A stretch of 7,821 nt of DNA from DAONBD01 sp964525485 (GTDB lineage Bacteria > Patescibacteriota > Gracilibacteria > UBA1369 > LOWO2-01-FULL-3). The stretch lies in the NCBI GenBank assembly GCA_964525485.1, contig CAZGHH010000038.1, positions 1 through 7,821 on the forward strand. Reading direction: 5' to 3'. Numbering within the stretch: position 1 is the first letter of the stretch; each line of letters begins with the position of its first letter. Of this stretch, positions 1-4,444 are shown one piece after another. The translations under genes and the position numbers were made by a program. Below the pieces are notes generated by a model. That model did no database searches and was not told the origin of the DNA. It was given only the letters and a program-made list of their open reading frames with translations.

Positions 1-9
1 CCAGCCAGT
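1..9 (+). repeat. 9-bp direct repeat CCAGCCAGT, left copy
   Basis: CCAGCCAGT is repeated exactly at 1139-1147, so the two copies lie on either side of the serpin-like lipoprotein gene. Similarity continues beyond the exact part if a 3-nt insertion is allowed: GAT..G.ACCCT.A appears at 10-23 and again at 1151-1164. The copy touches the window edge, so its left extent is unknown. It may be a target-site or cassette-boundary duplication, or chance. Confidence 0.4.
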
Positions 10-54
10 GATCTGTACCCTGAAAAGTGGACAGTATCTTTTTCTATTGGTAAG

Positions 55-63
55 TGTTATAAT
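55..63 (+). promoter_or_regulatory. Extended -10 promoter of the serpin-like lipoprotein gene
   Basis: TGT-TATAAT is a perfect sigma70-type -10 hexamer (58-63) with a TGn extension. The -35 region about 17 bp upstream (around 35-40, TATCTT) is poor, so recognition would rest on the extended -10. Transcription would start near base 70, giving a leader of about 17 nt with no Shine-Dalgarno before the ATG at 87. A second TATAAT at 81-86 directly abuts the start codon and is too close to serve this gene. Confidence 0.65.
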
Positions 64-86
64 TTTCGGTAGTTTAACTTTATAAT

Positions 87-1112
87 ATGAAAAAAAATAT
101 TATTTTTTATTTGATTGTTTCCGTTTTTGCTTTATCTGCTTGCGACTCCTCGTTTTTTGGTCCTAAAAAGTTTAGCGAAAATTTAACCGGCAGCTACTAC
201 AATGGAAATTATATTTATGGGGCTGCGATTAATCTTGCTTGGCAAGATTTAAATAGAAATATTTTAGGTAGTGACTTAGTGCTGGATACTAAAGATGATG
301 TGGCTTTAAATTATGTAGAAAATTTTAATCATTCGTCTTTTTCTCAGATTGATTTAGATGAAGGGAGTTATTATGTGAAAAGTGGCTATGGTCAAAATAC
401 TGTTAATGAAATTAATAAAAAGTGTAGAGAAAAATTTCCGAAAAAATCCTTCAAAGAGTTGAGTTTGCAGCTTAGTGATCTTGAAATTATTTCTTATGCA
501 TATTTTTTGAAGACTGTTGAATATCCTGTTGAGTTTGCAAAGAAGGGTAATGTTAATTTTATGGGAGAGAATGTGAGTGGCTTTTTTTCTGATACAAAAG
601 AACAGGATAAAAATGTTGAGATATTGAAATACTGGAGTGATAATAAGTTCATTATTTCTTTAAAATTGAAAAATCCCGAAGATGAGTTAATTTTGGCAAA
701 AGGTTTTGAGCTAGATGATCTAGAAGAAGTTATTAATCAGATAAATAGTTTGGATGATAAAGATATAGAAACCCTTGGAAGTGATGAGTTTTTTAGTATG
801 CCTAATTTGCATTTAGATTATACCAGAGACTATAAGGAAATTATCGGAAAATTTCTGAAGAATAAGAGATTCGAGAAATATTTTATAGGTGAAATGTTTG
901 AGAATATAAAATTTGATTTAGATAATAAGGGGGCAAGAGTTGAAAACGAGGCTGTTGTAGTGAGTCATCTTTTGGGGGGGGTGTTAAACTCAAAACCAAG
1001 AATGTTTGTTTTAGATAAGCCGTTTTGGGTTATCATGAAGAAGGTTGGGAGTTCTTCTCCTTATTTTCTTTTAGGGGTTAACAACACTAATTTAATGGAA
1101 AAATCCATATAA
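87..1112 (+). CDS. Divergent serpin-like surface lipoprotein
   Basis: A 341-residue protein. Residues 1-19 are a lipoprotein signal peptide (KK, hydrophobic core, lipobox LSAC, Cys19 as the lipidated residue), so it should be exported and membrane-anchored. The rest follows serpin landmarks in order: an INKKCREKF helix at 109-117 (compare the family's IN-x-W), an AYFLKTVEYPVEF strand at 138-150 (compare NAxYFKGxWxxPF), MPNLHLDY at 238 (compare LPKFK), a DLDNKG turn at 277-282 (compare the hinge before the reactive loop), and the C-terminal signature F-V-L-D-K-P-F-W-V-I-M at 307-317 followed by SPYFLLGVNN. Serpins are serine or cysteine protease inhibitors, and secreted or lipidated bacterial members are known. 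The body, about 320 residues, is shorter than usual. The hinge after Gly282 (ARVENEAVVV) is not the Ala-rich hinge of inhibitory serpins, so it may be non-inhibitory. Asp at +2 would mean inner-membrane retention in E. coli. Serpin assignment rests on pattern alignment by eye. Confidence 0.75.
   Translation: MKKNIIFYLIVSVFALSACDSSFFGPKKFSENLTGSYYNGNYIYGAAINLAWQDLNRNILGSDLVLDTKDDVALNYVENFNHSSFSQIDLDEGSYYVKSGYGQNTVNEINKKCREKFPKKSFKELSLQLSDLEIISYAYFLKTVEYPVEFAKKGNVNFMGENVSGFFSDTKEQDKNVEILKYWSDNKFIISLKLKNPEDELILAKGFELDDLEEVINQINSLDDKDIETLGSDEFFSMPNLHLDYTRDYKEIIGKFLKNKRFEKYFIGEMFENIKFDLDNKGARVENEAVVVSHLLGGVLNSKPRMFVLDKPFWVIMKKVGSSSPYFLLGVNNTNLMEKSI
974..981 (+). repeat. G8 homopolymer tract inside the serpin-like gene
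   Basis: Eight consecutive G residues in an otherwise AT-rich gene, spanning codons Leu296 (TTG), Gly297, Gly298 and Val299 (GTG). The reading frame stays open and serpin-like after it. A one-base slip would replace the C-terminal signature strand. It sits within the predicted reactive-centre loop (about 283-306). Confidence 0.85.
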
Positions 1113-1132
1113 ATACAAAACATACTAGACCC

Positions 1133-1235
1133 GATTAGCCAGCCAGTAGGGATTAGAACCCTAATTCTTAAGCCGTTAAATCGAAGACTGCGACATTTAT
1201 GGAATTAATTGGATTGTATGAGGCTGGTCCTAATC
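1133..1235. other. Structured convergent intergenic element with an outer inverted repeat and an inner T-arm-like hairpin
   Basis: The outer stem pairs GATTAGCCAGCC (1133-1144) with GGCTGG plus CTAATC (1222-1227 and 1230-1235), 12 pairs with a 2-nt bulge (TC). Inside it, 1147-1163 forms a perfect 5-bp stem with a 7-nt loop, TAGGG-ATTAGAA-CCCTA. On the minus strand this reads TAGGG-TTCTAAT-CCCTA, the geometry of a tRNA T-arm, close to the TTCRANN loop. I find no convincing D-arm or anticodon arm, so I do not call a tRNA. The stop codon of the minus-strand gene lies inside the outer stem. There is no U-tract typical of an intrinsic terminator. It could be a weak bidirectional terminator, a decayed tRNA or an attachment-site remnant. 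The stretch between the two genes (1113-1229) holds nothing else I can identify. Confidence 0.4.
1139..1147 (+). repeat. 9-bp direct repeat CCAGCCAGT, right copy
   Basis: Exact match to bases 1-9. It lies 26 bp downstream of the lipoprotein stop codon and forms part of the outer inverted repeat and the start of the T-arm-like hairpin. Confidence 0.4.
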
Positions 1236-3656
1236 CAGTCCGAGTTGTTTTCTGATTGCTGTCATTTCTCTGGCTCTTTTGTCCGCGATCAGCTGTTCGG
1301 CTTCTTCCTCTTCGCGTCTGATACGTTCCAACGTTGATATACTTTGTTCGGAAAAATAATTTACCGTGACTATTTTTCCTTTTGGATTCTTTTTGCCTCT
1401 CGTCCTTCTCTGTCTGTTTATTTCTTGCCTATAAACTTCAATAGCATCTTCATCCGATTCCGCATAATCATCGTCTTCAATTTCATCAAAAAGACTACCC
1501 GTATCAACTCTTTTTTTTCTTGGGCTGTCATCTTCCTCATCATCTTCATCGTTTGCTATATTTACAGACGCTTTCGAACTTTTTGTTTCCTTCGCAGGTT
1601 TTATTCCATCTTCTTTTTCCGCATCTTTCAACATTTTTTCTACTGTTTTCATCCCTTTTTTAATAGGCTCACTTAGTTCTTTTAGTCTCCTTTTAAATTC
1701 TGCAATTTGCTCAACAAAAATATCTTTATTGTTGTTTCTCATTATAGACTCGGCGACAGATGCAATAGCTTCTAACCTCACCATTAAAGGTTTTGCGATA
1801 TAAAAAGTATTGTTCTTGTAAGAATGTACTTCGTACTCCGGCATGTGACGTTTCATGAATAAAGTTAGCTTGCTTCTTATCGAATTCGGCTTACCTTTAA
1901 TGCCCAAATTCTCTTTTACATATACTGAAGAAATCGCTTTGCCGTTCGCATTGCATCGAGCTACAAATTCCGCAACACTTGAAGATATTACCGGAATTCT
2001 TTTTTTGTGACTTATTCCTCCGACTCTTTCATTAATTAATTTTAAAAATTCTTCTAAATCAATTATGCCTCCGTTCAAAAGATCTTCAGTTCCCGCTGTC
2101 TTTCTATTATTTATATCAACTTCGGATCTTTCATACTCGTCTGTTATAACAAATTTTATCCTGCCTCTTACTCTTTCTACTCTGTATCCCAGAGCTTCCG
2201 GCATCGACTCATATAGAGATTCCAATCTCGCAATCCACGCATTTATTCCGCTTTCCGAAGCTTTCCCACCCATTTCATCTCTTATTTCTTTCGGAGATAT
2301 TGGATGCCCTTTTATCGATCTTTTCAAAATTATTTCCATACAAAACCTCCTTTCTTCATTTAATTTATCGCTTGGCATGTGACGCAAGCTATCCATTACT
2401 CTTTCTCTTAATATTCCCACTTCCTGTTTATTAGGTTTTTTATAATATAATTTTACCGCTTTTATAAGATTTCTTTTTTCATGTTTATCTCTCGGTAAAA
2501 GTAATTGGAAATTATTTCCGGATCTCAATATTGATATACCAAGAGCTCTAAATGCAGCTATCGTGTTATTTTTCATACATGCGTAAAACTGTTCTTCGGG
2601 TATATCCCCAACCCCACTCTCCAAGGCGTATTTTCTGCAGTATCCCGGGGTTAAACTTTTGCGTTCTATACATGCTCGTTGGAAACATTTTAATGTCGCA
2701 TAGGTCATCGATCCAACATGACTCCACTCCATTGCATATGAAACCAAGTCCTCTAATGCGTCGTATTCCGTTTTGGGCATTTGTGCTATCGGGGCTTGAA
2801 GTTCACATTCTTTCGCACTAGGTTCTTTTTCATCTTTGTATCTCAGGTGATAGCCTCTGTCACGCTTGTTGGTTGGAGAAATAGTTGAAGCTATGTAAAT
2901 TGAAATTCTTCCTGTTTTGGTCAAATAATCTTTTATCTTGCTTATTTTGTTTGCAACTTCCTGTAATGTCATATCGACTCCCTTTCCCTTCAATTTTTGC
3001 CTTACATACTCCGGAGTAACATCTATTCCTTGCGCGGTTGTTTCTCTGAGAATTGACAGTATTAGTTTTGTTTCACCTGTCATTTTTCTTTGACTGTCAC
3101 CTTTTTCCAATGTAAGCCTATCGACTTCTTGGCCAATTAAAATCATTTCTTCTGCGCTTGGCATCTCATCTCCATTTAATGAAAATTGTAGCCCGCTATT
3201 TTCTTTTAATACTGACAACTCTGCAACCATTCTTTTAATTTCTTCTTCTATGTTTTTTATTTCTTTTTGCATATTAAAATCATCCGGATCAGCAATTTCC
3301 ACTCCCTCTTTTGCTCTCACAAAAAACCCTCTCTTTTGTTGATTTTCTGGATGTCTTAAAGATTTTATTTCAAGACTTTCCAGCCCAAGTCTCTGCATTG
3401 ATCTTCTTGTTTCTCCTATTAGTGGACTAACTATCGCTCCGTCTATTCCTGTCACTTCAGAGACTCTATGATATGTTGAAGCTTGTAATTTTTTTATCGT
3501 CTGCAAGCTAAGACACGCCAAAAGTAATTTTTCGCGAGCATTTAATCTTGGATCTTTTAATGAACTTGCTGTGGCAAGCAGTATTGATTTTATTTCTTCT
3601 TTTTGTGGAGATTCTTCTGCTGGTAGAGCAAAATCCTTAATAATACGTTTTCCCAT
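1230..3656 (-). CDS. Large multi-winged-helix-like protein, function unknown
   Basis: I do not recognise this 808-residue family. It has no signal peptide or membrane segment, so it is probably cytoplasmic. Five divergent segments share one layout of helices, then an [IL]-[ST]-x-x-[YE]-[VIC]-[RK]-like helix, a recognition-like helix and a closing beta-hairpin: about 38-115 (ends RGFFVRA), 191-273 (ends RGYHLRYK), 297-389 (ends NNFQLLLPR), 432-505 (ends RIKFVITD) and 550-622 (ends NNTFYIAKP). The endings resemble the wing strand of OmpR/PhoB-type winged helices. Residues 129-185 look like a coiled coil. The tail has an acidic stretch (703-740), basic patches (RKKR at 713, RRTRGKK at 750) and a charged C-terminal helix. 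I infer a DNA-binding or nucleoid/transcription role, unproven. The ATG at 3656 follows a good promoter with a leader of about 24 nt and no Shine-Dalgarno. It ends in TAG, convergent with the lipoprotein gene. Confidence 0.85.
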   Translation of the reverse strand: MGKRIIKDFALPAEESPQKEEIKSILLATASSLKDPRLNAREKLLLACLSLQTIKKLQASTYHRVSEVTGIDGAIVSPLIGETRRSMQRLGLESLEIKSLRHPENQQKRGFFVRAKEGVEIADPDDFNMQKEIKNIEEEIKRMVAELSVLKENSGLQFSLNGDEMPSAEEMILIGQEVDRLTLEKGDSQRKMTGETKLILSILRETTAQGIDVTPEYVRQKLKGKGVDMTLQEVANKISKIKDYLTKTGRISIYIASTISPTNKRDRGYHLRYKDEKEPSAKECELQAPIAQMPKTEYDALEDLVSYAMEWSHVGSMTYATLKCFQRACIERKSLTPGYCRKYALESGVGDIPEEQFYACMKNNTIAAFRALGISILRSGNNFQLLLPRDKHEKRNLIKAVKLYYKKPNKQEVGILRERVMDSLRHMPSDKLNEERRFCMEIILKRSIKGHPISPKEIRDEMGGKASESGINAWIARLESLYESMPEALGYRVERVRGRIKFVITDEYERSEVDINNRKTAGTEDLLNGGIIDLEEFLKLINERVGGISHKKRIPVISSSVAEFVARCNANGKAISSVYVKENLGIKGKPNSIRSKLTLFMKRHMPEYEVHSYKNNTFYIAKPLMVRLEAIASVAESIMRNNNKDIFVEQIAEFKRRLKELSEPIKKGMKTVEKMLKDAEKEDGIKPAKETKSSKASVNIANDEDDEEDDSPRKKRVDTGSLFDEIEDDDYAESDEDAIEVYRQEINRQRRTRGKKNPKGKIVTVNYFSEQSISTLERIRREEEEAEQLIADKRAREMTAIRKQLGLD

Positions 3657-3686
3657 TTTTTCACGAAAATTAATTGGAGAGCGAGT

Positions 3687-3714
3687 ATTTTAACATAGAC
3701 CTGATCAAAGTCAA
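3687..3714 (-). promoter_or_regulatory. Sigma70-type promoter of the multi-winged-helix gene
   Basis: On the minus strand, TTGACT (3714-3709) is followed by a 16-bp spacer and TAAAAT (3692-3687), with TGT immediately before the -10 hexamer. Predicted transcription start is near 3680, giving a leader of about 24 nt. It is divergent from the promoter at 3754-3782, with 39 bp between the two -35 elements. That gap has room for a shared operator, but I see no convincing palindrome there beyond TGATCA at 3702-3707. Confidence 0.75.
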
Positions 3715-3753
3715 GTCCATGATACTAGAGACTGTCCTTCAATTGCTCTAATT

Positions 3754-3782
3754 TTGCAGATCGAATATGAATGTGTTATATT
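3754..3782 (+). promoter_or_regulatory. Sigma70-type promoter of the DUF378 fusion gene
   Basis: TTGCAG (3754-3759), a 17-bp spacer and TATATT (3777-3782), with TGT just before the -10. Predicted transcription start is near 3789. This decides the start codon: the in-frame ATG at 3771 lies inside the promoter spacer, upstream of the transcript, so translation must begin at the ATG at 3813. The leader is about 24 nt and has no Shine-Dalgarno. Confidence 0.75.
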
Positions 3783-3812
3783 CACACTGTATTTATTTCT
3801 AACCCATTCCAA

Positions 3813-4199
3813 ATGAAATTCCTAAAAGCATTACGCTTTGTTGCGATGTTGTTGGTGGTTGTTGGAGCTCTCAATTGGGGGCTGGTTGGATTCTTTGAGT
3901 TCGACCTTGTCAACTACCTATTAGGCTCATATGCTCCAGCAGATACTGTTGTTTATGACATAGTCGGCGTCGCCGGAGTTTATGTTATTCTTTGTGCTAT
4001 TTTCTGTTGTTGTGGATGTTGTAAAGGTTGTAAATGTGGAGCTAGTTGTAATTGTGGAGATGACTGCAAATGCGGGGATGATTGCAAACCAAAAACAATT
4101 GCTGTTAAAAAAGTTATGGCTAAAAGTTCACCTAAAAAAACTGCTAAAGCAAAGCCTGCTGTAAAAAAAACCGGCAAAACTAAAAAGAGTCGAAAATAG
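3813..4199 (+). CDS. DUF378 membrane protein fused to a metallothionein-like Cys cluster and a Lys/Ala-rich tail
   Basis: A 128-residue protein in three parts. Residues 1-60 match DUF378, a small bacterial membrane family of unknown role: a basic start (MKFLKALR), a first helix with the hallmark GALNWGLVG (18-26), F-x-F-D-L-V, and a second helix around VYDIVGVAGVYVIL (47-60). Residues 61-91 contain 13 Cys, including the CCCGCC edge of helix 2 and repeated CxCGxxC units (C73-C91), as in metallothioneins that bind Zn, Cu or Cd. Residues 93-128 are Lys/Ala/Thr/Pro-rich like histone H1 tails. The positive-inside rule puts both ends in the cytoplasm, so the Cys cluster and basic tail would be tethered under the membrane. 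Metal binding and nucleic-acid or phosphate binding by the tail are inferences. Usual DUF378 proteins end soon after helix 2, so the extension is the oddity. Start chosen from the promoter. Ends in TAG just before a terminator. Confidence 0.9.
   Translation: MKFLKALRFVAMLLVVVGALNWGLVGFFEFDLVNYLLGSYAPADTVVYDIVGVAGVYVILCAIFCCCGCCKGCKCGASCNCGDDCKCGDDCKPKTIAVKKVMAKSSPKKTAKAKPAVKKTGKTKKSRK
4029..4088 (+). repeat. 18-bp imperfect tandem repeat encoding CxCGxx units
   Basis: Three 18-nt units start at 4029, 4047 and 4065, with a partial fourth at 4083. Each encodes Cys-Lys/Asn-Cys-Gly-Ala/Asp-Ser/Asp. Units differ mostly at third positions (TGT/TGC, GGA/GGG), suggesting old duplication with the protein pattern conserved. 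Confidence 0.8.
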
Positions 4200-4220
4200 T
4201 TTTTATTGAAATTCAAAAAT

Positions 4221-4253
4221 AAAATCCCTGCCTAGATTTGGCGGGGATTTTTT
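4221..4253. terminator. Bidirectional intrinsic terminator
   Basis: AAAATCCCTGCC (4221-4232) pairs with GGCGGGGATTTT (4240-4251), a 12-pair stem with one G-T wobble and a 7-nt loop, 21 bp after the DUF378 fusion stop codon. The plus strand continues as T-rich (six Ts at 4248-4253). The minus strand leaves the stem into TTTTATTTTT, so it can also stop transcription arriving from the minus-strand gene ending at 4271. Confidence 0.88.
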
Positions 4254-4270
4254 GTTTCATTCATTCAATA

Positions 4271-4441
4271 TTATTTCACCGCTTTAATAGTCGGGCCTTT
4301 CGGCAATTCTTGCTTGATGTCGGTNNNNNNNNNNNNNNNNNNNNNNNNNNNNNNNNNNNNNNNNNNNNNNNNNNNNNNNNNNNNNNNNNNNNNNNNNNNN
4401 NNNNNNNNNNNNNNNNNNNNNNNNTTTGTTTGTGTATCCAT
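4271..4441 (-). CDS. Small gene interrupted by the assembly gap, product unknown
   Basis: Both ends of an apparent minus-strand gene flank the 100-N gap. On the left, 4324-4271 reads as 17 open codons, TDIKQELPKGPTIKAVK, then TAA, directly facing the bidirectional terminator. On the right, 4441-4425 reads ATG then D-T-Q-T, beginning 3 bp after the stop codon of the giant surface-protein gene. The simplest reading is one gene co-transcribed behind that gene, but two genes, or a longer gene, could be hidden if the gap is bigger than drawn. With the gap as drawn the span is 171 nt, an exact multiple of three. If 100 Ns is only a placeholder, this means nothing. I do not recognise the C-terminus. 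No Shine-Dalgarno is visible before the ATG. Confidence 0.5.
   Translation of the reverse strand: MDTQTXXXXXXXXXXXXXXXXXXXXXXXXXXXXXXXXXXTDIKQELPKGPTIKAVK
4325..4424. other. Assembly gap of exactly 100 Ns
   Basis: A run of 100 unknown bases, the usual placeholder for a scaffold join of unestimated length. Real distance, and even order across the join, should not be assumed, although coding on both sides in the same orientation supports a true join. Confidence 0.95.
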
Positions 4442-4444
4442 TTT

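Noticed and set aside
1176..1182. Integron attC-like core GTTAAAT
   Set aside because: A single GTTRRRY match without a partnered RYYYAAC and the inner boxes at attC spacing. Expected often by chance in AT-rich DNA.
1139..1235. A tRNA gene on the minus strand
   Set aside because: Only the T-arm geometry fits. The closing stem is offset by 2 nt, and no D-arm or 5-bp anticodon stem with a 7-nt loop can be drawn. The T-loop has T where a purine is expected.
1344..1676. Plus-strand hydrophobic open frame opposite the end of the 808-residue gene
   Set aside because: Its Phe/Ile-rich composition is the complement of Lys/Glu/Asp codons in the acidic/basic tail. No independent support.
3702..3733. 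Operator palindrome between the divergent promoters
   Set aside because: Only TGATCA and a 4-bp AGTC/GACT pair are present, too short to claim a binding site.
3980..4216. Open frame on the minus strand opposite the DUF378 fusion
   Set aside because: It is antisense to the Cys/Lys-rich coding region, its apparent repeats mirror the 18-bp repeat, and it has no promoter. The plus-strand gene explains the region fully.
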